A stretch of 64,000 bases of DNA from Exiguobacterium sibiricum 7-3 (lineage in GTDB: Bacteria; Bacillota; Bacilli; Exiguobacteriales; Exiguobacteriaceae): positions 2,584,914 through 2,648,913 of the forward strand of contig NZ_KK211190.1 of NCBI RefSeq assembly GCF_000620865.1. The letters run 5' to 3'. This document shows positions 16,917 through 25,720 of this stretch, in pieces. Every line of letters starts with the position of its first letter. The first letter of the stretch is position 1. Both the position numbers and the translations under genes were made by a program. The notes below the pieces were generated by a model. The model worked only from the letters and a program-made list of their open reading frames with translations. It ran no database searches and was not told where the DNA came from.

Positions 16917-18082
16917 CGGCTGAGTTCCTCCGTCAAATCAAAGTTCCGTAAATCAGTGAACGTCTTGCATTCAGTCCGGCGTTTAATCAATGCCACTCCA
17001 AGACGTAACGCATGGCGTTTCCGCTCGAGTCGTTCCCCCGCGTCCGTGATGTTCTCAAGGTCGGCGACCGGTGCTAGTCCAATCGTCCGGCGGATCAATT
17101 CACATCCGGCAAAGCCAAGTGCGTCCTGCAAAATCGTGCTGAGGACATCGTCAACAAGCCCGTCCGCTGAACGGAACGGCTCCACCGCTTCCCGCTCCCA
17201 TAATGCTTTGAACGTAGACGCAAAGGTCAGCCAAAATGTATCGATGTCTTTCACCCGTCCATTCCGTAACTCGGCATAGTTCGGATACGCGGCAAAGCAG
17301 AGATGGGCGATGAATTGTCCGACATCAAAACCAAACGGTCCGTAAAAGGCAAACTCGGGATCGATGACTTTTGTTTCATCGGCTGAAGCAAAAATACTTC
17401 CAGTATGTAAGTCCCCGTGTAATAACGCGTCGCCCTTCGTGATGAACAGAGTTTCGAGTTTCGCGACTTCGCGTTTCAGCGCTGCATCCTGCCACAACTG
17501 AGCCACTTCCGATTCCAGCCCGGCTTCAACCGCATTCGTTTCCGCGTCATAAAACGGATCCGTAAAGATTAATTTTTCCGTGATATCACAGAGATCCGGA
17601 TTGTAGTAGTTCCGCGCCACTTGTTTTTTTGTGACCGGTCCAAGTGCAAAATCCGACGTGTAAAACAGTGTTCGCGCCAAGTAAGAACCGATATGTTCCG
17701 CAAGCAACGGATACTTCTCCCCTTCGAGCAAGCCGGTCCGGACAATCGTCAAGTGAGACAAATCCTCCATCACCGTAAATGCCTCTTCCTTACTTGCATG
17801 GTAGACGTGCGGGACGAACGGAACGGCGACTTTTGCAAATTCTTTTAAGGCGGACTGTTCAATCCAGGCCCGTTCAAGCGATAACGGCCAACTTTCGCCG
17901 ACGACTTTCGCATACGGTAAAGCCTGTTTTAAAATCAATCGCTGATTCCCCGATTGAATCCGAAAGACAAGGTTTAAGTTCCCGTCCCCGATTTCCTCTG
18001 CCGTCACCGGTCCTTTGCCGATCAATCCGAGTGTCTGGACCCGTTCAATCGCGTCCTGTACTGTAAATGCTTGGTATCCCAT
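16913..18082 (-). CDS. mtnK: 5-methylthioribose kinase
   Basis: Phosphorylates methylthioribose to MTR-1-phosphate. 389 residues with a protein-kinase-like fold: HGDLHTGS at about 222-229 is the catalytic loop and IDPEFAFYGP at about 240-249 carries the DxE metal site that replaces DFG in this family. The start at 18082 (MGYQAFTV) has AAGGAGG 8 bases upstream; the ATG at 18106 has no Shine-Dalgarno. First gene of the leftward S-box operon. Confidence 0.95.
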   Translation of the reverse strand: MGYQAFTVQDAIERVQTLGLIGKGPVTAEEIGDGNLNLVFRIQSGNQRLILKQALPYAKVVGESWPLSLERAWIEQSALKEFAKVAVPFVPHVYHASKEEAFTVMEDLSHLTIVRTGLLEGEKYPLLAEHIGSYLARTLFYTSDFALGPVTKKQVARNYYNPDLCDITEKLIFTDPFYDAETNAVEAGLESEVAQLWQDAALKREVAKLETLFITKGDALLHGDLHTGSIFASADETKVIDPEFAFYGPFGFDVGQFIAHLCFAAYPNYAELRNGRVKDIDTFWLTFASTFKALWEREAVEPFRSADGLVDDVLSTILQDALGFAGCELIRRTIGLAPVADLENITDAGERLERKRHALRLGVALIKRRTECKTFTDLRNFDLTEELSR

Positions 18083-18109
18083 TATGGTTTCCTCCTTGTT
18101 GATCACACG

Positions 18110-18145
18110 AAAAAACGCCTCTTTTCGTCAAAGAAAAGAGGCGCG
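18110..18145 (-). terminator. SAM-riboswitch terminator of mtnK operon
   Basis: Minus strand: CGCCTCTTTTC pairs with GAAAAGAGGCG, then TTTTTT. It is the expression platform between the S-box aptamer and mtnK. Confidence 0.9.
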
Positions 18146-18160
18146 GTAGAATACTCCGTC

Positions 18161-18263
18161 CTCTTATCTCTCAGACGAATGTCTGTTGGATGTAGCACCG
18201 TGCCGGATGGTCGGTTGCTGCGGCGTCTTCGGGCCAATTCCCTCTGCCAACTCACGATAAGAG
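18161..18263 (-). promoter_or_regulatory. SAM-I (S-box) riboswitch of mtnK-mtnA-ABC operon
   Basis: Closing stem P1 CTCTTATC/GATAAGAG, the GCAGAGGGAATTGGCCCGA block of P2, GCAGCAACC, CGGTGCTACATCC and the P4 CAGAC...GTCTGAGAGATAAG end match the S-box consensus. SAM binding should favour the terminator and shut the operon off. Confidence 0.95.
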
Positions 18264-18299
18264 TCATATGTAGTTGTCGTGTGGTTGATGTTGATTTGA

Positions 18300-18329
18300 A
18301 TACTACGTGCGCGGTTGGTCGTCTGTCAA
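18300..18329 (-). promoter_or_regulatory. Sigma-A promoter of mtnK operon
   Basis: Minus strand: TTGACA at 18324-18329, 18-bp spacer, TAGTAT at 18300-18305, about 30 bases before the aptamer. Confidence 0.75.
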
Positions 18330-18413
18330 TTCCAATTTTTAGTGAAACGGCTTAAAAAACGGAACCGTCTATAGAAGAAGTATTTTCAAAAAAATAAATT
18401 TTCAAAATATAGT

Positions 18414-18441
18414 TTGACAAGGGACCAATCTCGTGTAAAAA
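18414..18441 (+). promoter_or_regulatory. Sigma-A promoter of mtnW operon
   Basis: TTGACA at 18414-18419, 16-bp spacer, TAAAAA at 18436-18441, about 30 bases before the rightward S-box aptamer. Confidence 0.65.
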
Positions 18442-18471
18442 TTGCAATTAGATTTCACAATTTCATCCAAT

Positions 18472-18571
18472 TCTTATCAAGAGCAGACGGAGGGACGAGC
18501 CCTACGATGTCGCAGCAACCGACCACTTGGCACGGTGCTAATTCTTGCAGCTATTACGCTGACAGATAAGA
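18472..18571 (+). promoter_or_regulatory. SAM-I (S-box) riboswitch of mtnWXBD operon
   Basis: P1 TCTTATC/GATAAGA, AGAGCAGACGGAGGGACGAG, GCAGCAACCGACC, GGCACGGTGCTAATTC and the GACAGATAAGAG end match the S-box core. Divergent from the other S-box, leaving only about 80 bases for the two promoters. Confidence 0.95.
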
Positions 18572-18589
18572 GTCCACGCGCAATTTTTC

Positions 18590-18623
18590 ATGGTCTCTTG
18601 TCATTGACGAGGGACCATTTTTG
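18590..18623 (+). terminator. SAM-riboswitch terminator of mtnWXBD
   Basis: ATGGTC-CTTGTC pairs with GACGAG-GGACCAT, then TTTTTG; it sits between the aptamer and mtnW. Confidence 0.88.
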
Positions 18624-18652
18624 TATTTTTCAATAAGGGAGAGACGATTCAT

Positions 18653-19843
18653 ATGGCGTATATTACCGCAACGTACCAACTCGGGACGACCAATCAGTTG
18701 GCGAAACGAGCAGAACAAATCGCGCTCGGTCTGACGGTCGGTTCCTGGACCGATTTAAATCATTTGGAACAGCAGCAGCTGGAATCCTTCAAAGGACAGG
18801 TTGTTCATACCGAAGAACATGACGGCAAAGGTTACATCACGATCCGTTATCCGGAACACAACGTCTCACGCGACTTTTCCGCTATCTTAACGACGGTCTT
18901 CGGCAAACTGTCGCTCGACGGACAAATCAAGTTAACCGATCTACAGCTTCCCCCGTCGTTCACGAACGACTTCCCCGGTGCCAAATTCGGGATTGAAGGA
19001 ATCCGTCAGTTGATTCAAGTCCATGACCGTCCCCTGTTGATGAGCATCTTTAAAGGGGTCATCGGACGAGACCTCGTCTTTTTACGGGAACAACTCGAAG
19101 CCCAGCTCGCGGGCGGCATCGATCTCGTCAAAGATGATGAGATATTGTACGACAATCCGTTGACGCCGGCACTCGACCGGGCACGGATTGGCCGGGAAGT
19201 CCTCGATGCCCATTATGAACGGACCGGCAAACGGGCGCTTTACGCGATTACGTTAAGCGGTCCCGTCTTCGGCTTGAAGGATCAAGCGAAACGTTTGATT
19301 GAAGCCGGCGCGACCGCCTTCCTGCTCAATACGTTTACATACGGACTCGACGTCCTGCGCGAGTTAGCGGCTGACCCGGACATTTCCGTTCCAATCTTCA
19401 ATCATCCGGCCTTAAGCGGTGCCTTGATCGCAAGTCCCGAATACGGGATTGCGGCTCCTGTTCTGCTCGGAACGTTACCGCGACTGGCTGGTGCCGATTT
19501 GACGTTGTTCCCATCGCCGTACGGGAACGTGGCACTCGCCAAAGACTTGGCCCGCGGGATCGCCGTCGAAGCAACCCGGATCGGGGACACGAAGACAATT
19601 TTGCCGGTTCCCTCGGCCGGTATCCACCCCGGTCTCGTAGCCCAGCTCGTCCGTGATTTCGGTACCGACTCGGTCATCAATGCTGGAGGCGGCGTTCACG
19701 GTCATCCGCAAGGTGCCGCTGCCGGTGTCCTCGCATTCCGTCAGGCGCTCGACGCCGCACTGACCGGAGAATCGCTGACAAGTGCTGCGGTGCGGCAGGA
19801 AGAATTACGAATTGCCCTCGACGCTTGGGGGATCACGAAATGA
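18653..19843 (+). CDS. mtnW: 2,3-diketo-5-methylthiopentyl-1-phosphate enolase (RuBisCO-like)
   Basis: RuBisCO-like protein that enolises DK-MTP-1-P in methionine salvage. 396 residues, usual 400-415. GGIDLVKDDE at 154-163 holds the lysine (Lys160) carbamylated in RuBisCO and the metal-binding Asp/Glu; GGGVHGHPQGAAAG near the C-terminus is the phosphate loop. AGGGAG lies upstream of the ATG. First gene of the rightward S-box operon. Confidence 0.96.
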   Translation: MAYITATYQLGTTNQLAKRAEQIALGLTVGSWTDLNHLEQQQLESFKGQVVHTEEHDGKGYITIRYPEHNVSRDFSAILTTVFGKLSLDGQIKLTDLQLPPSFTNDFPGAKFGIEGIRQLIQVHDRPLLMSIFKGVIGRDLVFLREQLEAQLAGGIDLVKDDEILYDNPLTPALDRARIGREVLDAHYERTGKRALYAITLSGPVFGLKDQAKRLIEAGATAFLLNTFTYGLDVLRELAADPDISVPIFNHPALSGALIASPEYGIAAPVLLGTLPRLAGADLTLFPSPYGNVALAKDLARGIAVEATRIGDTKTILPVPSAGIHPGLVAQLVRDFGTDSVINAGGGVHGHPQGAAAGVLAFRQALDAALTGESLTSAAVRQEELRIALDAWGITK

Positions 19844-20499
19844 CAATCCGGATTTTATGTGACTTTGACGGGACCGTGACGGAACACGATAATATCATCG
19901 CCTTGATGAAGGAATTTGCCTCGCCGGCAGCGTTTGAACCGTTGAAAGAAGGTGTGCTCGACCGCTCGCTGTCGATTCAATCCGGGGTCGGACAGATGTT
20001 CCGGTTGCTCCCATCAGATCGAAAACAAGATTATGTTGATTTTTTGATTGATCGGGCTGTCATCCGTCCCGGCTTTGAGACCTTACTCGCTTTTGCTAAA
20101 TTGAACGGAATCGACTTTGCCATCGTCAGCGGCGGGATCGACTTTTTTGTCGAACCGATTCTTGCCGATTTACTGACAGATGAAGCGATTTACTGTAACG
20201 GCAGTGACTTCAGTGAGGAGATAGTGCAGATTGAATGGCCGCATGCCTGTGACGCGGCCTGTACGAATCAATGCGGCTGTTGTAAAACGTCAATCGCCCG
20301 GAAGCTGAAGCAGGACGGTGACACGATCATCGCGATTGGTGACTCCGTGACGGATTTTGAACTGGCGAAACAGGCTGATCATGTCTACGCCCGTGATTAT
20401 CTGATTACGCTATGCGAACAGCACGGTATTCCGTACACGCCGTTTGAAACGTTTTACGACATTGTGGATCATCTGCAGACAACGGGGGTGCATGCATGA
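19840..20499 (+). CDS. mtnX: 2-hydroxy-3-keto-5-methylthiopentenyl-1-phosphate phosphatase
   Basis: HAD-superfamily phosphatase, 219 residues, producing the acireductone precursor. Catalytic motif CDFDGTVTE with Asp8 and Asp10, motif II in VSGGIDFF, and [10 protein letters not shown] (motif IV) around 163-172. Cys-rich insert [13 protein letters not shown] is typical of MtnX. ATGA overlap with mtnW fixes the start at 19840. Confidence 0.95.
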   Translation: MTIRILCDFDGTVTEHDNIIALMKEFASPAAFEPLKEGVLDRSLSIQSGVGQMFRLLPSDRKQDYVDFLIDRAVIRPGFETLLAFAKLNGIDFAIVSGGIDFFVEPILADLLTDEAIYCNGSDFSEEIVQIEWPHACDAACTNQCGCCKTSIARKLKQDGDTIIAIGDSVTDFELAKQADHVYARDYLITLCEQHGIPYTPFETFYDIVDHLQTTGVHA

Positions 20500-21116
20500 C
20501 ATTTTTGAAACGATACGAAGAACTCCGAGCGATCAAGCAGGAGTTCGCTGCACGCGACTGGTTTCCCGGTACGAGCGGTAACCTCGCCATTCGGACGAAC
20601 AGCAGTCCGACAGAATTTCTTGTGACGGCAAGCGGCAAAGATAAACGCCAGGACACGCCGGACGATTTCGTCCATGTTGACGCGACCGGTCAATTGATCG
20701 GCGAACAAAACGGACGTCCGTCTGCTGAGACCTTACTTCATGTCGAAGTGTTTAACCGGACGTCGGCCGGCTGCTCGCTTCACGTCCATACGGTCGACAA
20801 CAATGTCATTTCGGAACTCTACGGAGACCTCGGGGAAATCCGATTTACCGGTCAGGAAATCATCAAGGCGCTTGGCCACTGGGAAGAAGATGCGGAAGTC
20901 GTCGTGCCGATTATCCCGAACCATGCGGATATCCCGACTCTTGCTGCAGTGTTTGCCAAGCATGTAAAAACGCAAAGCGGCGCCGTCCTGATTCGCAATC
21001 ACGGGATTACAGTCTGGGCACCGACTGCCTTTGAAGCGAAAAAACAGTTGGAAGCCTTTGAATTTTTGTTCAGCTACACGTTAAAACTACAAACGTGCCG
21101 ACAGGCGATTCATTAA
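20496..21116 (+). CDS. mtnB: Methylthioribulose-1-phosphate dehydratase
   Basis: Zinc-dependent class-II aldolase-fold enzyme, 206 residues. [10 protein letters not shown] near the N-terminus binds the phosphate, Glu78 in PSAET is the catalytic acid, His96 and His98 in LHVHTVD and a third His in [10 protein letters not shown] bind zinc. Start overlaps the mtnX stop by 4 bases. Acts before MtnW in the pathway. Confidence 0.95.
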   Translation: MTFLKRYEELRAIKQEFAARDWFPGTSGNLAIRTNSSPTEFLVTASGKDKRQDTPDDFVHVDATGQLIGEQNGRPSAETLLHVEVFNRTSAGCSLHVHTVDNNVISELYGDLGEIRFTGQEIIKALGHWEEDAEVVVPIIPNHADIPTLAAVFAKHVKTQSGAVLIRNHGITVWAPTAFEAKKQLEAFEFLFSYTLKLQTCRQAIH

Positions 21117-21131
21117 AAGGAGGAATTTAAA

Positions 21132-21671
21132 ATGGCAACAGTACTTTTCCAAAAGACAAACGAACGGTATACGGATCAAAACGAGGTGTCTTCATTCCTT
21201 GCTTCACGCGGCGTGCTATATGAACAATGGGATGTGTCGAAGCTTCCCGCAGAACTGGTCGACACCTATACGTTGACGGATGCGGACAAACAAACGATTC
21301 TCGATACGTTCCAATCGGAAATCACCGATGTCTCGGAACGTCGCGGCTATCAAACGGCCGATATCATCTCACTGTCCGATGCAACACCGAACTTGGATGA
21401 ACTGCTCGTCAACTTCCAAAAGGAGCATCACCATACGGATGACGAAGTCCGGTTCATCGTCAGCGGTCACGGTGTGTTTGCGATCCAGGATGACGAAGTC
21501 GGCTATTACAACATCGAACTGAACCCCGGAGATTTGATTTCCGTTCCCGTCAATACACGTCATTACTTCACGCTCCAGGACGATCGCAAAGTCGTTGCCG
21601 TCCGGATTTTCGTGACGACGGATGGTTGGGTGCCGATTTATGAAAAAGATCCGATTGAAACAACGAACTGA
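21132..21671 (+). CDS. mtnD: Acireductone dioxygenase
   Basis: Cupin-fold metal enzyme, 179 residues, cleaving acireductone to the keto-acid precursor of methionine plus formate (Fe form). Metal ligands lie in EHHHTDDEVRF (His99, His101, Glu105) with the fourth His in NTRHYF near 140. AGGAGG before the ATG. Last gene of the operon; the transaminase (MtnE) of the pathway is not in the window. Confidence 0.95.
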   Translation: MATVLFQKTNERYTDQNEVSSFLASRGVLYEQWDVSKLPAELVDTYTLTDADKQTILDTFQSEITDVSERRGYQTADIISLSDATPNLDELLVNFQKEHHHTDDEVRFIVSGHGVFAIQDDEVGYYNIELNPGDLISVPVNTRHYFTLQDDRKVVAVRIFVTTDGWVPIYEKDPIETTN

Positions 21672-21682
21672 GGAACATCCTG

Positions 21683-21723
21683 AAGACAGACGGTCCGGAC
21701 CATCCGGCTGTCTGTTTTTTTCT
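21683..21723 (+). terminator. Terminator of mtnWXBD
   Basis: AGACAG-CGG-CCGG pairs with CCGG-CTGTCT around the loop, then seven T. Confidence 0.88.
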
Positions 21724-21771
21724 GCTCCATTCCTATCCTACAAACATACCGCTTGTTTTCGTTTCCTCCTA

Positions 21772-21777
21772 TATAAT
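21772..21777 (+). promoter_or_regulatory. Possible -10 box (TATAAT) of the GNAT gene
   Basis: A perfect TATAAT precedes the acetyltransferase start by 34 bases; no good -35 box is seen at 16-18 bp. Confidence 0.35.
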
Positions 21778-21811
21778 GAAGAAAAGACTCATTTGAATGG
21801 AGGTCACGTGT

Positions 21812-22321
21812 ATGATGATTCGTCCTGTCCAAGAAGCTGATTTACAAGACATCCTCGCCATCTATAACGAAGGCATCGAAGACCGGATCGCGACGCTTGA
21901 AACGGATACTAAGGAATTGTCCTTTATGGAGGATTGGTATCAGGAACGAACACCCCGCTATGCCGGGTTTGTGGCGTATGAAGGAACAACGATTCTTGGT
22001 TTCATCTCACTTGACCCCTACAACCCGCGCCCCGTCTATCAATCGGTCGGTGAATTATCGGTCTACATCACCCGGACCCACCGCGGACAAGGCATCGGTC
22101 GTCAGTTGTTACAGGTCATCGAAGAACACGCGATTACGCACGGATTCCATAAGTTAATCCTGTTTACGTTTCCGTTCAATAAGATCGGTCAAAAGCTCTA
22201 CATCCGGTCCGGTTTCCGGATTGTCGGAACATTTAAGGAACAGGGCATGCTCAACGGGTATTATGTCGATGTCCTGGCGATGGAAAAGTTGCTTCCGAAA
22301 ACGATAGACGATCAAATATGA
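21812..22321 (+). CDS. GNAT acetyltransferase (phosphinothricin N-acetyltransferase-like)
   Basis: 169 residues. MIRPVQEADLQDILAIYNEGI at the start, the acetyl-CoA loop RGQGIGRQLLQ and the IRSGFRIVGTFKEQGMLNGYYVDV tail are typical of the Pat/YwnH group, which N-acetylates amino acid analogues such as phosphinothricin or methionine derivatives. Start at 21812 has GGAGGT 8 bases upstream. Single gene just downstream of methionine salvage; a link with methionine sulfoximine-type substrates is possible but unproven. Confidence 0.85.
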   Translation: MMIRPVQEADLQDILAIYNEGIEDRIATLETDTKELSFMEDWYQERTPRYAGFVAYEGTTILGFISLDPYNPRPVYQSVGELSVYITRTHRGQGIGRQLLQVIEEHAITHGFHKLILFTFPFNKIGQKLYIRSGFRIVGTFKEQGMLNGYYVDVLAMEKLLPKTIDDQI

Positions 22322-22389
22322 TTAACACGGCGGCTGAATGGGAAATGAACGAACAGTGAAACATTCCCAACCCGAAAGGAAGACTGCCC

Positions 22390-23145
22390 GTGGATATTCA
22401 ACAGATTCGTAATGCAACACTCGTCGTCACTTATGCTAACCAAGTTTTTTTAATCGATCCGTTTCTCGGTGAAAAAGGAACTTTGCCGCCGTTTGGTCAA
22501 ACGCCAAACGCCGTCTCGAATCCGCTCGTCGACTTACCGGTCGATGTCTCGACATTACTTGATCCCGATGCAATTTTTGTTACCCACCTCCATGCCGATC
22601 ATTTTGACGAGACGGCAAAAAAAGTCTTACCGAAACAGATTCCTCTTTATGCTCAAAATGAGTCAGATGCGGCTACGATCCGCGAAGCCGGATTCACGAA
22701 CGTCTCATCGTTTGAGAACGGATTGTCACTCGGCGATATCCGCGTTTCTCATACATCGGGTCAACACGGTGTTGGCGAAATAGGCCAACGGATGGGCACC
22801 GTTTCCGGTATCGTCTTGACGCATCCCGACGAACCGACACTCTATATCACCGGTGATACGATTTGGTGTGATGATGTCGCAACTGCAATCGAGCAGCATG
22901 CACCCGACATCATCGTCGTCAACAGTGGTGCGGCACAATTCTTGACCGGAGAACCGATTACGATGTCCCAGCGCGATTTACTCGCCGTTCATCAAGCAGC
23001 TGCTGAGTCGACAATCATCGTCTCGCATCTCGAATCCGTCAATCATTGTCTTCTGCGCCGTGATATGATTGCTGATTTCTTGGCTGCCCATCATTTATCC
23101 GCTCATTTCCTCATTCCGGATGACGGCGAAACCATTTCCTTCTAA
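22390..23145 (+). CDS. Metallo-beta-lactamase fold hydrolase (UlaG/RomA-like)
   Basis: 251 residues starting at GTG with GGAAG upstream. HLHADH at 66-71 is the zinc-binding motif; further ligands are the Asp in YITGDTIW and His in SHLES. Lacks the long insertions of lactonases. Family members include L-ascorbate-6-phosphate lactonase UlaG and membrane phospholipase-D-like proteins; the substrate here is unknown. Monocistronic with its own terminator. Confidence 0.85.
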   Translation: MDIQQIRNATLVVTYANQVFLIDPFLGEKGTLPPFGQTPNAVSNPLVDLPVDVSTLLDPDAIFVTHLHADHFDETAKKVLPKQIPLYAQNESDAATIREAGFTNVSSFENGLSLGDIRVSHTSGQHGVGEIGQRMGTVSGIVLTHPDEPTLYITGDTIWCDDVATAIEQHAPDIIVVNSGAAQFLTGEPITMSQRDLLAVHQAAAESTIIVSHLESVNHCLLRRDMIADFLAAHHLSAHFLIPDDGETISF

Positions 23146-23149
23146 ACGA

Positions 23150-23197
23150 AACGAAGTCCACTGTCCCGGTAGTACTCGGGATAGTGGACTTCGTTTT
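23150..23197. terminator. Bidirectional terminator
   Basis: ACGAAGTCCACT-TCCCG pairs with CGGGA-AGTGGACTTCGT, T-run on the plus strand and A-run (T on minus) at the other side; it serves the converging MBL and pentapeptide-repeat genes. Confidence 0.9.
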
Positions 23198-23205
23198 GTT
23201 GATCG

Positions 23206-23853
23206 TTAATCGTGACTTGGAATGACGAGTCCGAGTAACCGGGCAAACGTGATGGCCTGGCTTTCCGTGACGATGGCACCTGGTAAGAAGCGCGGATCAA
23301 TCGTGATTCCGGATAAATCGGCTTGCCGCAGATCCAGTCCTTTTAATGCCGTCTCGACCCATTGACTTTCCGACAAATCGACTTCATGCAGCCGGAAATC
23401 GGTTGGCTTCATTTCAAAGAAATGACTTTCCCGCATCGTCGTCTGCTCCACTGCGACGTGACGTAACGCCGTCCGAATCAGTTGGGCATAATTGGCCTGA
23501 CAGTTTTTGATCGTTACATGATCAACCGTATTCGATTCAAAGTGAATTCCGGTCAGGCGACAATCCTCAAAGACGACCCGGTGAAAACGACTGTCCTGGA
23601 ACTGACAGCCCGTCAAGTCACATTGTTCAAACCGGACGTTCTCAAACGAGGCACGTTCAAAAACGAGACCAGCGAACGAGATGTTCCGAAAACAGACTTG
23701 ATTGACATCCAGCCGTTCTGTCAACTCGATTGGGAGTGTCTCTTTTTCGTAAAGTGTTTGATACAGATACGGGTCATCGATTTCGACATCCGCAAAGGTT
23801 TCCGGTGTCAATTGGTGCGGTAACTCGGGTAATTGAATGATTTGTTTTTTCAC
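23206..23853 (-). CDS. Pentapeptide-repeat protein
   Basis: 215 residues. Degenerate A(D/N)LXX-type five-residue repeats run from about residue 50 to 185 (for example NVRFEQCDLTGCQFQDSRFH and LKGLDLRQADLSG), which fold as a right-handed beta-helix. Some members protect gyrase (Qnr/MfpA), many have no known role; the repeat here is too degenerate to predict. Start is taken at GTG 23853 with AAGGGG upstream; the longer frame to 24000 would overlap the divergent LexA-controlled promoter. Confidence 0.8.
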   Translation of the reverse strand: MKKQIIQLPELPHQLTPETFADVEIDDPYLYQTLYEKETLPIELTERLDVNQVCFRNISFAGLVFERASFENVRFEQCDLTGCQFQDSRFHRVVFEDCRLTGIHFESNTVDHVTIKNCQANYAQLIRTALRHVAVEQTTMRESHFFEMKPTDFRLHEVDLSESQWVETALKGLDLRQADLSGITIDPRFLPGAIVTESQAITFARLLGLVIPSHD

Positions 23854-23933
23854 GTACTTCCCCTTCTTTCCTTCTACGTCACTTTTCTCTTTTTTAGTGT
23901 AGCAAAGATTGACTCTTTTTTTGGTTTTTTGAT

Positions 23934-23961
23934 TTGAGACCGACTGAGACCATGATATAGT
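23934..23961 (+). promoter_or_regulatory. Sigma-A promoter of the SOS polymerase operon
   Basis: TTGAGA at 23934-23939, 16-bp spacer, TATAGT at 23956-23961. The LexA box begins 13 bases downstream. Confidence 0.65.
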
Positions 23962-23973
23962 CAAATCAAAAAT

Positions 23974-23989
23974 AAGAACAAACGTTCTT
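23974..23989. promoter_or_regulatory. LexA (SOS) box
   Basis: AGAACAAACGTTCTT contains GAAC-AAAC-GTTC, which fits the Gram-positive LexA/DinR consensus CGAACRNRYGTTYC at all positions but the outermost bases. It covers the transcription start of the polymerase/YolD operon. Confidence 0.85.
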
Positions 23990-24012
23990 TTATGTATCAA
24001 GGAGTGTTTCCG

Positions 24013-25338
24013 ATGAACCCGACTATCTCTTTTCCCGATCGACGGATCTTTTGTGTCGACAGTGTTTCTTTTTATGCCAGTTGCGAATGTTGTTACCGAA
24101 ACCTTCCTCCTTTGACGACGAAACTTGCTGTCGTATCAGACCTTCATCGGTCCGGATCCGTTGTTCTTGCTGCCAGTCCCGCCTTAAAACAACTTGGTAT
24201 TAAGACAGCTAGTCGTCTTTATCAAATTGAACAGTTGCCTTATCGTGAACGGAAACAGATTGTGCTCGTCGAACCGCGGATGCTCGCATATATGAAAACA
24301 TCAATCGAAGTACTGGATGTCTTGCATCAGTTTGCACCTCCCGACGCGATCCGGATCTATTCGATTGACGAAAACTTTATCGATATGACCGGAACGGAAC
24401 GACTTTTCGGATCGGACACTGAAACGGCCCGGAAAATCCAGACGGCGATTTGGCATCAGACCGGCATTCCGGTCCGGATCGGGATTGGTCCGAACAATGT
24501 CATCGCAAAACTTGTCCTCGATTTACGGGGAAAACGCGAAGGCATTGCCCGATGCGGCTACGCCGATATTTCTCGGTTGCTGCACGATTTTCCGATTCGC
24601 AAAATGTGGGGCGTCGGACGGATGATGGAACAACACTTGTCAGTAATCGGCATCAACACCATTGGCGACCTTGCCGCAGCCCGGGTCGAAGATCTGCATG
24701 AACGGTTCGGAGTCCTTGGGGCAGAACTTTGGCACCATGCCTGGGGAATCGACAGTTCTCCGACCATCATCGATCCGATGACCTTATTTCAGACTGCACC
24801 GGATGCCAAAAGAACGATCGGACATGGCGTTACTTTAATGCGCGATTATTACCAGTACGAACAGATTCGTTTAGTTTTGGCCGAATTAGCAGGTGATGTC
24901 GCGGCACGAGTCCGGTTTTCTAATCAAGTCGGTTGGACGGTGCATCTCGGCGTTCGCTACTCCCGCCATGTCACCCGGGACGGCTTTTCGAAACAGCTCC
25001 GTCTGCCTTATCCGACAGCTGATGAACGGCTGTTGTTGCGTTACGTCCTGCAATTGTTCGAACCGAATTGGCTCGACGGTGAACCGGTCCGCTTTCTATC
25101 GGTCGCCCTCGGACAACTCACCCCGGATCAGGGAACACTTCAATTGTCCTTGTTTGAAGACAATACAAAGGTCTGGCGCAGAAAACGGTTATTAAAAGCC
25201 ATCGACCATGTCAATTTACGTTACGGAAAAGGAACAATCCGGCTCGCTGTTTCCTTCCTCGATACAAGTGTCGCCAAACGCCGGCTCCGGTTCGTCGGCG
25301 GCCATCCCGGAGGTGAGCAGCATGACACGTTATCGTGA
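24013..25338 (+). CDS. Y-family DNA polymerase (UvrX/YqjW type)
   Basis: Error-prone translesion polymerase of the UmuC-like Gram-positive group. 441 residues; first catalytic block IFCVDSVSFYASCE (Asp16), second SIDENFID (Asp119, Glu120), then thumb helix-hairpin-helix (MWGVGRMMEQHLSVIGINTI) and little-finger domain ending QLSLFED. QLSLF near 385 resembles a beta-clamp binding motif. Start at 24013 with AAGGAGTG upstream. It is preceded by a LexA box and overlaps a yolD-like gene, the arrangement of SOS-induced polymerases in Bacillus and its phages. Confidence 0.93.
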   Translation: MNPTISFPDRRIFCVDSVSFYASCECCYRNLPPLTTKLAVVSDLHRSGSVVLAASPALKQLGIKTASRLYQIEQLPYRERKQIVLVEPRMLAYMKTSIEVLDVLHQFAPPDAIRIYSIDENFIDMTGTERLFGSDTETARKIQTAIWHQTGIPVRIGIGPNNVIAKLVLDLRGKREGIARCGYADISRLLHDFPIRKMWGVGRMMEQHLSVIGINTIGDLAAARVEDLHERFGVLGAELWHHAWGIDSSPTIIDPMTLFQTAPDAKRTIGHGVTLMRDYYQYEQIRLVLAELAGDVAARVRFSNQVGWTVHLGVRYSRHVTRDGFSKQLRLPYPTADERLLLRYVLQLFEPNWLDGEPVRFLSVALGQLTPDQGTLQLSLFEDNTKVWRRKRLLKAIDHVNLRYGKGTIRLAVSFLDTSVAKRRLRFVGGHPGGEQHDTLS

Positions 25339-25651
25339 CCGTGGAAACCTCAAATGGCTTCCCTTTTTGATGCCGGAACACATTCAACTGCTCAAAGCCT
25401 ATTATCTCGAAAAACATCAAATCGACCTTCCTGCAATCGATGAACAATTGCAATATCCCTGGCAGTTCTTACTCGAACAAGCATTAATAGAAGGAACAGA
25501 GCTTGAAATCAAGTATTATAGTGAAAGAGGCTATGTCACGACATCCGGTTTCATCGAGCAGGTTCATCGTGAACGCGCCTATCTCGTGCTACGCGGATCA
25601 TCATTGATTGAAATTCCATTCGGGCGAATCATTCGGATTGAAAACGGGTAG
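25322..25651 (+). CDS. YolD-like protein
   Basis: 109 residues. The N-terminus MTRYRDRGNLKWLPFLMPEH is the YolD-family signature (RDRGxxKWxPAxxLPEH in relatives), and the C-terminal part ends in a small beta domain (FGRIIRIEN). YolD proteins are encoded beside UvrX/YqjW polymerases and are suspected cofactors replacing UmuD. The gene overlaps the polymerase by 17 bases, with GGAGGTGAG upstream, so is SOS-controlled with it. Confidence 0.88.
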   Translation: MTRYRDRGNLKWLPFLMPEHIQLLKAYYLEKHQIDLPAIDEQLQYPWQFLLEQALIEGTELEIKYYSERGYVTTSGFIEQVHRERAYLVLRGSSLIEIPFGRIIRIENG

Positions 25652-25720
25652 AAGAGACAGAAGCTGTTATGCCTCACGCACTTATCTTACGAATTGGGAT
25701 TGAAAGAAGGAATGATCTGT

